NCBI RefSeq assembly: GCF_011762125.1
Contig: NZ_JAASQN010000001.1
Location: forward strand, 620,001 to 684,000
Source of the DNA: Sphingopyxis panaciterrae
GTDB lineage: Bacteria > Pseudomonadota > Alphaproteobacteria > Sphingomonadales > Sphingomonadaceae
Length of the DNA stretch: 64,000 nt
Direction: 5' to 3'
Shown: positions 51,261 to 59,765 of the stretch, piece after piece
How positions within the stretch are numbered: position 1 is the first letter of the stretch
Layout: each line of letters begins with the position of its first letter
The notes under the pieces: model-generated
The model's database searches: none
What the model saw: the letters and a program-made list of their open reading frames with translations, nothing else
What the model was told of the DNA's origin: nothing
Made by a program: the position numbers and the translations under genes

Positions 51261-51307
51261 ACTATTGCGGAGTTAACAAGTTGCTATTTATAGAATAAAT
51301 CATTTTT

Positions 51308-51325
51308 ATAAGTAATAATGCTTAA
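51308..51325. promoter_or_regulatory. Imperfect copy of the pilus-promoter inverted repeat
   Basis: ATAAGTA-ATAA-TGCTTAA resembles the perfect site at 51244 (ATAAGCA-AGA-TGCTTAT) and lies about 65 bases away on the same AT-rich stretch. It could be a second binding site. Confidence 0.35.
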
Positions 51326-51469
51326 ACTTCGCGCATGATATTTTAAGTGTAGCCGATGACGCGAATTTGTCACGAGGAGACTGTTCCGATTCCGGAGGTT
51401 CTCCGATCGAAACGGGTGCGGAGAGAAGCGAGGGAGGAAGCGGGCTGTCCGCAACCGGACCACTCGAGC

Positions 51470-52075
51470 CTATCGAATAAGTCGCGTGATAACGGTCCGT
51501 AGCACGCCCGACTCGAGTTTGCGCTTCGTAACGGCCGCGTTCCACGCGAGCGATGACAGGATGACCAGAACCTCGTCGAGATCGAGCGGAAGCCCGGTCT
51601 GAGGGGGGAGCGAGCCGACGGCTTCCAATGCGCCGCGGACATAAGCACGGCGCTCTCGCAGGCCTTGTTGCAGGCGCTCATAGACGTCGGGTTTGGCGTT
51701 ATACTCGCCGATCAGGAAGCCGATCGCAGGCGCGATGCGCGGGTCCGAGTAGGAGCGCTCGAGCGACAGCGCGAATTCGAAAAGATATTCGACCGGGTCG
51801 TTCGAATGCGGCGGGGAGTGGAATTCGAAGGCTGAGTTAATTGCCGCGGCGAGCGCCTCGGCCGGGCTCGGATAGCGACGGTAGAAGGTCGCGCGGCTGA
51901 TACCGGCCCGCTCGCATATCTCGTTGACGGTGACGCCCGAAAAACCCTTCTCGGAGACGACGTCGAGCGTTTCCCGCTCGATGCGCCGGTCGACGTCCGC
52001 CGATCGCGGACGGCCCATTTGCGGCTTGTCCAACGCGTGTGGGCTTTTGGTCGTGGCAGCGGCGGTCCGGGGCAT
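51470..52075 (-). CDS. TetR-family transcriptional regulator
   Basis: About 201 residues. HTH domain (about residues 25-70): LDVVSEKGFSGVTVNEIC and RAGISRATFYRRYPSPAEAL. The effector domain follows (YLFEFALSLERSYSDPRI, ending RTVITRLIR). ATG at 52075 follows an AAGG box; an ATG at 52129 lies inside the upstream hydrolase gene. It is downstream of the serine hydrolase on the same strand. The palindrome ACGATAC-N5-GTATCGT found three times in the catabolic cluster is the natural candidate for its operator, being of a size and symmetry typical for TetR binding. The effector is unknown. Confidence 0.8.
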   Translation of the reverse strand: MPRTAAATTKSPHALDKPQMGRPRSADVDRRIERETLDVVSEKGFSGVTVNEICERAGISRATFYRRYPSPAEALAAAINSAFEFHSPPHSNDPVEYLFEFALSLERSYSDPRIAPAIGFLIGEYNAKPDVYERLQQGLRERRAYVRGALEAVGSLPPQTGLPLDLDEVLVILSSLAWNAAVTKRKLESGVLRTVITRLIR

Positions 52076-52112
52076 GGTGCCTTGTGGCGCAAGCGGTCGC
52101 CGAAGGGAAGTG

Positions 52113-53312
52113 TCAGGCGAGCGCGGCATAGACTTTGCGCTTCAGCCAGTCCTGGAAACCATAGGCTGTGGCGGGAAGGAGCTGGGTCAGAAACAGAACC
52201 GTGAGGTTGCGCGCCGGGTCGACCCACCAGATGGTCGTTGCGGCGCCGCCCCAGTAAAAATCGCCCTGCGCGGGAACACCTGCGCGGCTCTCGTCGAGCG
52301 TTGTCGCGAAGCCGAGGCCGAAGCCCATGGCCTCCGGGACAAGGCGAGGGTCCGCAATAAGCGCGAGGTCCTTGAGTTCGCGGCCGCCGGGAAGCTGGTT
52401 TGCGATCATTTGCGCGAATGTGTCTGCCGACAGGACCGGGCGGCCTTTCCTGCGAAGCATTTCGGCGAAGCGGCCATAGTCATCCATCGTGGAGACGAGG
52501 CCGCCGCCGCTGGACTCGAAGGCCGGCGAGGCAAGGTAGGTGCTGGTCGCCGGATCGTCGGCGAGCCGCATCGAGCCGTCCGGCGTCGTGATATAGCAGG
52601 CAGCAAGGCGATGCAGCTTGTTCCGGGGAACGTGAAAGCCGGTGTCTTCCATCCCGAGCGGCTCGAATATCGTCTCGGCGAGTTGCTCGCCCAGCGGCTT
52701 GCCCGCGAGGATCTCGACGACGGCGCCCACGATATCGGTCGCGACCGAATACATCCAGCGGGTGCCCGGCTGATATCGCAGCGGGAGGCGGCCGATCGCC
52801 CGGGCATAGGCCTGGAGCCCGTGAGCTGCGGCAATGTCGGCCGCCGCATAGAGCAGCGCGACGGGATCTTCGACGCGGGCGCCGCCGACGGCGGCGAGCC
52901 TCGTGCCATAGGTCAAGCCGGCGGTGTGGGTGAGGAGATGGCGGAGCGTGACCGGCCGGGCCGCGGGTTCGGTGATCGGATTTGAACCGTCGCCCGCCGT
53001 CCGGACGCGCTGATCGAGCCAGCCGGGAAGAAAATCCGACACCGGTTGATCGAGCCGCGCCGTCCCGCGCTCGATCTGCATCATCAGCGCCGCGGAAACG
53101 ATCGGCTTGGTCATCGAGTAGATGCGGACGATCGCATCATCCCGCCAAGGGTGCTCGCGCTCGATGTCCATCATCCCCATGCAGCGGTCGAAGATCGTCT
53201 CTCCGTGCTGGACGATACGCAGATGTCCGCCCGGGAAGCGTCCGGTGGCGACAAAATCGGCCTCGATCGCTTGCGCGACCGAGGCCAGTTTCCGAGAGGA
53301 AAGGGTGGTCAG
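52113..53312 (-). CDS. Serine hydrolase (class C beta-lactamase/esterase fold), start codon unusual
   Basis: Up to 399 residues. Active-site motif SMTK in IYSMTKP is followed by the family's HLLTHTAGLTYG and YQPGTRWMYSVATDIVG, and a WVDPARNLTVLFLTQ strand. Relatives are esterases, D-aminopeptidases and lactonases. The only ATG near the N-terminus is 53180, which would place SxxK at residue 22 and drop the first strands. The frame upstream to 53312 is clearly coding (RFPGGHLRIVQHG is the family's normal N-terminus) but has no ATG, GTG or TTG. A CTG at 53312, overlapping the TonB receptor stop, is the best candidate. It may remove ester or lactone groups from the cluster's substrate. Confidence 0.8.
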   Translation of the reverse strand: MTTLSSRKLASVAQAIEADFVATGRFPGGHLRIVQHGETIFDRCMGMMDIEREHPWRDDAIVRIYSMTKPIVSAALMMQIERGTARLDQPVSDFLPGWLDQRVRTAGDGSNPITEPAARPVTLRHLLTHTAGLTYGTRLAAVGGARVEDPVALLYAAADIAAAHGLQAYARAIGRLPLRYQPGTRWMYSVATDIVGAVVEILAGKPLGEQLAETIFEPLGMEDTGFHVPRNKLHRLAACYITTPDGSMRLADDPATSTYLASPAFESSGGGLVSTMDDYGRFAEMLRRKGRPVLSADTFAQMIANQLPGGRELKDLALIADPRLVPEAMGFGLGFATTLDESRAGVPAQGDFYWGGAATTIWWVDPARNLTVLFLTQLLPATAYGFQDWLKRKVYAALA

Positions 53313-55714
53313 AAACCGGCCCTCAGGGTGATGCCATAGGTGCGCGGGGCGCCGAGAAAGGCATTGATGCTGCCCGACTGGAACGGGGCGTCGAAACTGT
53401 TCTGCATATACAGCTTGTTGGTGAGGTTGTTTGCCCAGAGCTCGATGCCCCAGTTCTTGTCCTCATCGCCGATGCCGATGCGCGCATTGATGACGGCATA
53501 GCTTTTCTGGAGTTTCAGCGGATTGAGGTCAGTGCCCGCATTATATGACGAACTGTAGCGCATGGTCGCGTTCGAACGCAGCAGCAGTCCGCTGCCGAGC
53601 GGAAGTTCGTGAGTCACCGAGAGCGAGGCCGACCACAGCGGCGCGAGGTTGAGACGCTCGCCGGGCAGGCGCGCGGTCGAAGGCGTCAGCGACAGGAGCG
53701 CACGGTTTTTCTCCGAATAGCGCGTGTCGGCATAGGTGACGCCGCCCTGCAGGGTGAAGGCGCTGCTCGGACGCCAGAGAATATCGGCATCGACGCCTTT
53801 CGAGATAACTTCGGGAACCGGGAAAACCGAGAAGAAGAAGCCGTTGAACGCGTTGAGCTGATAGTCGGTATAATCCTGGTAGAAGGCGGCGGCGTTCAGA
53901 TAGAGGCGGCGGTCGGCGAGTGTCGATTTGACGCCGAGTTCGAAGCTGTCGACGAACTCGCCGGGAAAGCTGGTGTCGAGCACCGGCTGCAGCGAGGTGG
54001 GATTGCCGGCGGCATAAGGAAAAGCGACGCGGTCGAGGTTGAAGCCGCCCGATTTGTAGCCGCGCGAATAGCTCGCATAAGTCATGAACTCGGGCGAGAA
54101 GCGATAGGCAAGCTTCGCGGTGCCGCTCAGCGCATTCTCTGTCCGCTTCTGCGTGTTGTTCAGTCCGATGAAGTTCGAATTGAAGAAGGGATTGCAAAGC
54201 GCGCCGATGATCGCCGCCGATCCGGTCGCCTGCCCGGCATTGCAGAGCGCGCCGCCGTCGGTCGCACCGAACGCGGCGACGGCCTTCTTGCGGTCGATCG
54301 TGTAGCGGAGGCCGATGGTCAGCTCGAGCGCATCGGTGAGCTTCAGGCTGTTGTTCGTGAACAGCGCGAAACTGTCGCCCGTCTGCTTGTAGACGTCGCG
54401 CGACCCGGTGCCGGGGACGGCGAGGTCGAGGATGGGCTTCAGGAAAGCCGGATTGGTGCCGCCCGAGAAGAGGAGGCTCAGGAACGGTTGAAAGTCGCTG
54501 CCGTAAAGCTGTGCGACGCGGCTATCGAGGATTTCGTGGGCGTAGAAGCCGCCGACCGTATAGTCGAGATCGCCGCTGCTGCCGCTCGCGCGCAGTTCCT
54601 GGCTGAACTGGCGAAAGCGGTTCATCGTGCCGCCGTCGGCCTCGCGATAAAGGATGTCGGCACCGCTATAGTCCGAATCCGAACCCGTCACCCAGCGCCA
54701 GTCGCGCCAGGCGGTGATCGAGGTCAGTGTCGCATCGCCGAGGTCGTAGTTCATCTCGAGGCTGAGGCCGCCGTCGCGGATCTTCTGCGTTGTGTCGCGG
54801 TTCGAGAAGGCGAGGCGCCGACCCGGATCGGCGGGCGAGAGGACACCATTGCCGGACCCCGCGAGCGCATTGACGATTGCGGTCGTCGGTCCGTTGACGA
54901 GCTGGACCGCGACACAGCAATTCTCGTTGCGGCGGGTGATGTCGCCGATCAGCCGTGCGTCGAAGCCCGCGTCATTGGTGAAATAGAGCTGGCCGCGCAG
55001 CGACCAGAAATGGCGGTCGGCATCATCGCTGATCGCTCGCGGCCCGTTGCCCGTGACGACGTCATAATAGCCGTCGCGCTTGCGGTGTACGGCGAACAGG
55101 CTCGCGGCGAGGCGGTCGGCGACGATCGGGCCGCCGACCGAGATCGAGCCACCGGCTTCATCATAATTGGCAACCGTGAACTCACCGCGCGCATGGGGTT
55201 CGAAGCTTGGTTTCGCGGTCACGACGTTGATGACACCGGCCGACGTATTCTTGCCAAAAAGCGTGCCCTGCGGCCCCTTCAGCACCTCGACCCGTTCGGC
55301 CTGGCCGAGGTCGCCTAGCGCGACGCCGGTCCGCGGACGATATACGCCATCGATCACGACGCCGACCGAGCTTTCGAGTCCGACATTGCCCCCGGCAGTG
55401 CCGACGCCGCGGATAAGCGCGGTCGACTGGGTCTCGTTCGCGGTCGAGACGACGCTGAGTCCCGGGGTGAGGACAGTGAGGTCCTTGATGTCCTTGACCC
55501 CGGCGTCCTGCAACAGCTGCGCGCCGGCGACGGTCACGACGATCGGAACGTCCTGGAGCGACTGCTCGCGCTTCTGTGCGGTGACGATGATTTCGCTCGC
55601 ATAGCCGTTATCCGCCGCGTCGGCCTGAGCAGCATCCTGCGCCGCCGCGATCCCCGGCAGCATCGAGCCGCCGGCCAGCAGGGCAAGTATCCGAATCGTG
55701 CGATGTGTCTTCAT
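53309..55714 (-). CDS. TonB-dependent outer-membrane receptor of the catabolic cluster
   Basis: 801 residues. Signal peptide (1-25, ending AAAQ), TonB-box region SEIIVTAQKREQSLQDVPIV, plug (STALIRGVGTAGGN; VEVLKGPQGTLFGKNTSAG) and a barrel ending in GITLRAGF. The REQSLQDVP class often accompanies degradation genes for aromatics and other hydrophobic compounds in sphingomonads. The start at 55714 gives the signal peptide and follows GGGAG; the frame from 55753 adds a leader. An ACGATAC-N5-GTATCGT palindrome lies about 85 bases upstream, so it is probably under the TetR regulator. Confidence 0.9.
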   Translation of the reverse strand: MKTHRTIRILALLAGGSMLPGIAAAQDAAQADAADNGYASEIIVTAQKREQSLQDVPIVVTVAGAQLLQDAGVKDIKDLTVLTPGLSVVSTANETQSTALIRGVGTAGGNVGLESSVGVVIDGVYRPRTGVALGDLGQAERVEVLKGPQGTLFGKNTSAGVINVVTAKPSFEPHARGEFTVANYDEAGGSISVGGPIVADRLAASLFAVHRKRDGYYDVVTGNGPRAISDDADRHFWSLRGQLYFTNDAGFDARLIGDITRRNENCCVAVQLVNGPTTAIVNALAGSGNGVLSPADPGRRLAFSNRDTTQKIRDGGLSLEMNYDLGDATLTSITAWRDWRWVTGSDSDYSGADILYREADGGTMNRFRQFSQELRASGSSGDLDYTVGGFYAHEILDSRVAQLYGSDFQPFLSLLFSGGTNPAFLKPILDLAVPGTGSRDVYKQTGDSFALFTNNSLKLTDALELTIGLRYTIDRKKAVAAFGATDGGALCNAGQATGSAAIIGALCNPFFNSNFIGLNNTQKRTENALSGTAKLAYRFSPEFMTYASYSRGYKSGGFNLDRVAFPYAAGNPTSLQPVLDTSFPGEFVDSFELGVKSTLADRRLYLNAAAFYQDYTDYQLNAFNGFFFSVFPVPEVISKGVDADILWRPSSAFTLQGGVTYADTRYSEKNRALLSLTPSTARLPGERLNLAPLWSASLSVTHELPLGSGLLLRSNATMRYSSSYNAGTDLNPLKLQKSYAVINARIGIGDEDKNWGIELWANNLTNKLYMQNSFDAPFQSGSINAFLGAPRTYGITLRAGF

Positions 55715-55797
55715 TGGTCCACTCCCTTCAAATTGCCGGCTTTTTGCAGGCAAGGGAACATGACCCTTGACCGCTCCTGCCGATCCATGGTCTATAT

Positions 55798-55816
55798 ACG
55801 ATACAAAACGTATCGT
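55798..55816. promoter_or_regulatory. Operator candidate ACGATAC-N5-GTATCGT, site 1
   Basis: A perfect 7-base inverted repeat with a 5-base spacer upstream of the TonB receptor. Two more sites with the same arms and spacing lie at 56283 and 58878, each with one mismatch. This is the usual geometry of a TetR operator. Confidence 0.7.
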
Positions 55817-55853
55817 TATGTCAAGATCGATTCAGGAGAGGCCAAAAATGGGA

Positions 55854-56279
55854 TCAGGATGGGCGGCGCCACCGCAGTACCGATGCGGCGCCGGCAGCGG
55901 CGGGCGGACGGAGGATCAGGAGATCATCCTCGAAGCTGTAATCGCGGATCATGTCGATCCCGATCCAGTCGGGGATCCAGGCGGTCTCGACATGGTGGAT
56001 GATCCGGCACCCATCGCGATCGATCGTGAATCGTCCGGCATATCCTATGTATCCGGAGGCTGTCGCGGCGAGCAGGTCGGGGGCGATCTGCGAAAGGTCG
56101 GGTCTCGCGCTGCCGAGCGGTTCGCGGTCGCGCCGCATCAGGTGCGCCGACATGAAGCCTGCCTCGGTATAGGTGCCGAGGCCGTAGGGCAGGGCCCCGA
56201 GCGGGTCTATCCGCTTACCGTTCGCGAGCGTCGTCACATAGTCGATCAGTTGCCAGTTGCCGATGAAGTCATCATTCAT
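55854..56279 (-). CDS. Lipocalin-like domain protein
   Basis: 141 residues without a signal peptide. FIGNWQLIDYV at the start, LGALPYGLGTYTEAGFMSAHLMR, and then GYIGYAGRFTIDRDGCRIIHHVETAW are the successive strands of a lipocalin-like fold (PF13924 type), usually a small-molecule-binding barrel. These proteins occur next to degradation genes, with unclear role; an isomerase or hydrolase function is possible. AGGAG lies about 8 bases before the ATG, and operator site 2 overlaps this ribosome site. It is divergent from the first SDR gene. Confidence 0.75.
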   Translation of the reverse strand: MNDDFIGNWQLIDYVTTLANGKRIDPLGALPYGLGTYTEAGFMSAHLMRRDREPLGSARPDLSQIAPDLLAATASGYIGYAGRFTIDRDGCRIIHHVETAWIPDWIGIDMIRDYSFEDDLLILRPPAAAGAASVLRWRRPS

Positions 56280-56282
56280 AAT

Positions 56283-56301
56283 ACGATACTCCTTGTTTCG
56301 T
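56283..56301. promoter_or_regulatory. Operator candidate ACGATAC-N5-GTTTCGT, site 2
   Basis: Same register as site 1 with one mismatch. A longer pairing AATACGA (56280-56286) and TCGTATT (56298-56304) also fits. It lies between the divergent lipocalin-like gene and the first SDR gene, where it could control both. Confidence 0.65.
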
Positions 56302-56327
56302 ATTCAGTTAACATGGGAGCTGTGTGA

Positions 56328-57098
56328 ATGGCGAGTCTGTTTGATGCATGGCGCCTCGACGGGCGCGTCGCCTTTGTGACCGGCGCCGGCGGTGCGATCG
56401 GCGAGGCGGTGGCGACAGCGCTCGCCGCGGCGGGTGCGCATGTCCATTGTGCCGACCTTCGCGCGGAAGCGGTGGCTGCGGTTGCGGCCCGGATCGGTGG
56501 CACGCCGGTGCTGCTCGACGTGACCGACCGGGCGGCGGTGTTTGCCGCTATCGATGCCGCCGCGGCCGATGGCGGCCTTCACATCGTTTGCAATCTCGCC
56601 GGTATCGCCGGCCGCTCGCAGCGCGTCGTCGATCTCGACGAGGAGGCGTTCGATGCGATGTTCGCGGCTCATTTCGGCGGCGTGCTCCACGGGTGCCAGG
56701 CGGCGCTACCGCATTTGCGGCGCGCCGGCGGCGCGATCGTCAACATGAGTTCGGAGGCGATCGATATCGCGCCGGCGACGATCGCGAGCTATGCGGTCGC
56801 CAAGGCCTCGATTTCTTCGCTTACCAGGATTTTGGCTGCCGAGGTCGCGGGTGACGGCATCCGGGTGAACGCCGTCGCGCCGAGCTTCATCCCGAGCGAA
56901 CTCAGCCTGGTACGGTATGCGGGCGATCCCGAGGGACGCGATCGATATCTCGACTGGTGGCGCGCCAAGTCGCCGCTCGGCCAACTCTGCTCGGTTGATG
57001 ATGTCGCGGCGCAGATCCTTTATCTCGCCAGCGATGCGGCGGGCTATGTAACGGGACAGACGCTGCGCGCCAACGGCGGGATATCGATGCCATGGTGA
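56328..57098 (+). CDS. SDR-family NAD(P)-dependent oxidoreductase, copy 1
   Basis: 256 residues of the classical short-chain dehydrogenase type. TGAGGAIG cofactor loop, CADL for cofactor choice, CNLAGIAG, catalytic Ser in VNMSSEA, YAVAK (catalytic Tyr and Lys), and an ending VTGQTLRANGGISMPW. The mid-domain matches cis-diol or alcohol dehydrogenases. GGGAG precedes the ATG. The stop overlaps the start of the MDR gene. It shares an operon with the second SDR (58096), which is related in sequence, including the ANGG-x-x-MPW ending. The substrate is not identifiable. Confidence 0.88.
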   Translation: MASLFDAWRLDGRVAFVTGAGGAIGEAVATALAAAGAHVHCADLRAEAVAAVAARIGGTPVLLDVTDRAAVFAAIDAAAADGGLHIVCNLAGIAGRSQRVVDLDEEAFDAMFAAHFGGVLHGCQAALPHLRRAGGAIVNMSSEAIDIAPATIASYAVAKASISSLTRILAAEVAGDGIRVNAVAPSFIPSELSLVRYAGDPEGRDRYLDWWRAKSPLGQLCSVDDVAAQILYLASDAAGYVTGQTLRANGGISMPW

Positions 57099-58099
57099 TG
57101 GCGAATGTCCTCACACTGGCGCGGCGGCCGCGCGGCGTGCCTGTTCCGGCCGATTTCGCGATCGAGAGACGGATGCTTGATTGCCCGGCGGACGGGTTCG
57201 TTGTCGCGATCCTCTACGCGTCGATTGACCCGGCGATGCGAACCTGGATCAGCGGCGAGGATACCTATCGCCAGCCCGTCGCGATCGGCGAGGCGATGCC
57301 CGCGCTCGCCATCGGCCGCGTCATTTCGAGCCGGACCAGGGCTTTCCCGCCCGGCGCGCTCGTGCGCGGAGCTTTCGGGATCGCAAGCCATGCTGCAAGC
57401 TGCGGCGAACAGGTCACGCTGCTTCCACCGATGGCGATCGATGCACTGCCGCATCATCTGGGCGTGCTCGGCATCAGCGGGCTCAGCGCCTGGTTCGGCC
57501 TCGTCGATTGCGGCGCACTCCAGCCGGGCGACCGCGTGCTCGTGAGCGGTGCTGGCGGAGCCGTGGGCTCGGCGGCGATGCAAATCGCCCAGATCGCGGG
57601 TGCCGAGGTCGTCGGGGTGGCGGGCGGCGCGGAGAAATGCACCTGGGCCATGGAGCGTTTCGGGGCGCCGGTTCTCGATTATCGGGGCGGCGATCTGGCC
57701 GGGACGATGAGATCCGCGCTGCCGGGCGGTGCCGACCTCGTCTTCGACAATGTCGGCGGCGTCTTTCTCGAGGCGGCGCTCGATCACCTCGCCGAGGGCG
57801 CGCGGATCGTCGTATGCGGTGGCATCTCGCAATATGGCAGCGCCGAGCGTCATGGCCCATCCAATTATCTGAACCTTGTTGTCCGCCGCGCTTCGATGCG
57901 CGGCTTCCTGGTCCACGACTTCGCTCCGCGCTTCCCCGATGCGGTGCGGCGCCTTGCCCGCTGGCACCAGGAGGGCCGTCTGGTCGGTATCGTCGATATC
58001 GAGCGCGGGCTCGAGAATTTCTCCGGCGCCCTCGCCGGTCTGTTCAGCGGCACCAACCGCGGCAAGCGGCTGCTCGCCTTAAATCCGGAGCTTCTATGA
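57092..58099 (+). CDS. MDR-family NADP-dependent oxidoreductase (CurA/leukotriene-B4 reductase type)
   Basis: 335 residues. No zinc-binding cysteines. An ASIDPAMRTWI signature, then a Rossmann domain with VLVSGAGGAVGSAAMQIA, and the late YLNLVVRRASMRGFLV. This matches the prostaglandin-reductase/CurA group, which reduce carbon-carbon double bonds next to a carbonyl. The ATG at 57092 or 57098 overlaps the SDR stop. Within the cluster it would saturate an enone or enoate intermediate. Cytoplasmic, likely NADPH-dependent. Confidence 0.85.
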   Translation: MVMANVLTLARRPRGVPVPADFAIERRMLDCPADGFVVAILYASIDPAMRTWISGEDTYRQPVAIGEAMPALAIGRVISSRTRAFPPGALVRGAFGIASHAASCGEQVTLLPPMAIDALPHHLGVLGISGLSAWFGLVDCGALQPGDRVLVSGAGGAVGSAAMQIAQIAGAEVVGVAGGAEKCTWAMERFGAPVLDYRGGDLAGTMRSALPGGADLVFDNVGGVFLEAALDHLAEGARIVVCGGISQYGSAERHGPSNYLNLVVRRASMRGFLVHDFAPRFPDAVRRLARWHQEGRLVGIVDIERGLENFSGALAGLFSGTNRGKRLLALNPELL

Positions 58100-58857
58100 T
58101 CGAACGTCTTTCACTTGCCGGGCGCCGCGCCATCGTCACGGGTGCGGGTGCCGGCCTCGGGCGCGCGACCGCCACGCTATTCGCCGCGGCCGGCGCGGAG
58201 GTGCTCTGCGTCGACCGGAACCGCGATGCCGCAGCCGAGGCTGCGGAGGCGATCGGCGGATCCTTCGCTGCGGTCGATGTCATCGACCGGCTTGCTGTCC
58301 GCGAGGAGTTGGGCGCCTTCGCCGGTCATGGGGTCGATATATTGGCCAACATCGCCGGGGTGGCGAGTTCGGGCGAGCGTGTCGAGGACATGAATGGCGC
58401 GCGATTCGAGCAGATTTTCGCGATCAATTTCAAGGGCACGCTTTTTTGCATCCAGGCGGTTCTGCCCGCGATGATTGCCGCGCGCCGGGGCGCGATCGTC
58501 AACATGGTCTCCTCGGCGATCGACCTCGCCATCCCGACCAATGCGAGCTATTCGATTTCGAAGGCCGCGGTTGCGATGCTGACCAAGGTGCTCGCGAACG
58601 AGGTCGGGCCGGACGGCATCCGCGTCAATGCGGTGGCGCCCGGCTTCGTGCCAACCGCGCTATCGATGGAAGCCGCAGGCGCCGTCGCTGCCGATCGCAC
58701 CGCCTATCTCGACCGCTGGGCAAAGAGTGCTCCGCTCGGACGCGTAGGATCGCCCGAGGATATCGCGCAGCAATGCCTCTATCTGGCTTCCGATGCATCG
58801 AGCTTCGTTACGGGGCAGATTTTGCGCGCTAACGGCGGAACAACGATGCCTTGGTGA
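58096..58857 (+). CDS. SDR-family NAD(P)-dependent oxidoreductase, copy 2
   Basis: 253 residues. TGAGAGLG cofactor loop, CVDRN acidic tail for NAD, NIAGVAS, VNMVSSAID with the catalytic Ser, YSISK with Tyr and Lys, and an ending VTGQILRANGGTTMPW. The closing motif closely matches copy 1 (ANGG-x-x-MPW), so the two are likely paralogues with differing substrates. The ATG overlaps the MDR stop. Expected role: oxidation of a diol or alcohol. An operator (58878) follows before the next gene, which probably starts a new transcript. Confidence 0.88.
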   Translation: MIERLSLAGRRAIVTGAGAGLGRATATLFAAAGAEVLCVDRNRDAAAEAAEAIGGSFAAVDVIDRLAVREELGAFAGHGVDILANIAGVASSGERVEDMNGARFEQIFAINFKGTLFCIQAVLPAMIAARRGAIVNMVSSAIDLAIPTNASYSISKAAVAMLTKVLANEVGPDGIRVNAVAPGFVPTALSMEAAGAVAADRTAYLDRWAKSAPLGRVGSPEDIAQQCLYLASDASSFVTGQILRANGGTTMPW

Positions 58858-58877
58858 ATTGACGCTTCCATATATAT

Positions 58878-58896
58878 ACGATACATAATGTATCAT
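58878..58896. promoter_or_regulatory. Operator candidate ACGATAC-N5-GTATCAT, site 3
   Basis: Third copy of the cluster palindrome, one mismatch, 18 bases before the FAH gene and overlapping a likely -10 region. It implies a second regulated promoter starting at the FAH hydrolase gene. Confidence 0.65.
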
Positions 58897-58913
58897 AAAT
58901 AGGAGAAGGCAAG

Positions 58914-59765
58914 ATGCGAATCGCATGCATAGGCGGCCGGGCCTGGCTGGTGACCGCCAGCGGCAAGGGCGCCGATATCGAGCAGGCGTCGGACGGGCGC
59001 TTTTCCGCCGATCCGCAGGCGCTCTTCGGTTGCTGGGGCGATTTGCGCGCATGGGCGGCGGGCCTTGCGGATGACGCGCTTGAACCCGTTGACGCGTCTC
59101 TCTTCGAGCTTCCGGTGCCGCGCCCGCGGCAGATATTCGCGATCGGCGCAAACTATCGCGCGCACGCCGCCGAAGCCGGGGTCGCGCCGCCCGAGCAGCC
59201 CGTCATCTTCACCAAATTTCCAAGCTGCCTGACCGGCCCCAATGATGCCGTCGCGATCCGTCACGAACGGGTCGACTGGGAAGTCGAACTCGTCGTCGTC
59301 ATGGCCCGGGAGGCCAGGGACGTGCCAGCGGCCGACGCATGGGACTATGTCGCGGGCTTGGCCGCGGGGCAGGATATTTCGGAACGCGCGATCCAGCGGC
59401 TCGGACCCATGCCGCAATTCTCGATGGCGAAATCGCTTCCGGGCTTTGGACCGGTCGGGCCTGTCGTCGTGTCGGTCGACGAGTTCGCCAATCCCGACGA
59501 TCTTGAACTGGGGTGCGCCGTAAACGGCGAAACGATGCAGCGTTCGCGGACGAGCGACTTCATTTTCCCGGTCGGCGAACTCATCGAATATATTTCGCAC
59601 CTCGTTCCCATCTACCCGGGCGATCTCATCTTCACCGGCACGCCCGAGGGCGTGGGCGCGACGCGCCAGCCGCCGGTCTTTCTGAAACCAGGCGATGTCC
59701 TCGCCACATGGGTCGAGGGCATCGGCACGCTCACCAATCCCATCACCAAGGAGCAAGCCCAATGA
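58914..59765 (+). CDS. Fumarylacetoacetate hydrolase (FAH) family protein
   Basis: 283 residues. FAH fold: IFAIGANYRAHAAEAG, FTKFPSCLTGP, metal-site Glu in DWEVELVVVM, later GDLIFTGTPEGVGATR and FLKPGDV. Members hydrolyse or decarboxylate diketo acids and similar ring-cleavage products. AGGAGAAGG precedes the ATG. The stop overlaps the ADH start. Within a cluster with two SDRs and a VOC enzyme this suggests ring-cleavage product processing, though no ring-hydroxylating oxygenase is in the window. Confidence 0.88.
   Translation: MRIACIGGRAWLVTASGKGADIEQASDGRFSADPQALFGCWGDLRAWAAGLADDALEPVDASLFELPVPRPRQIFAIGANYRAHAAEAGVAPPEQPVIFTKFPSCLTGPNDAVAIRHERVDWEVELVVVMAREARDVPAADAWDYVAGLAAGQDISERAIQRLGPMPQFSMAKSLPGFGPVGPVVVSVDEFANPDDLELGCAVNGETMQRSRTSDFIFPVGELIEYISHLVPIYPGDLIFTGTPEGVGATRQPPVFLKPGDVLATWVEGIGTLTNPITKEQAQ

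Noticed and set aside
51470..52129. TetR start at 52129
   Set aside because: It would place the N-terminus inside the serine hydrolase gene and adds a residue run without family similarity; 52075 has a closer ribosome-site candidate.
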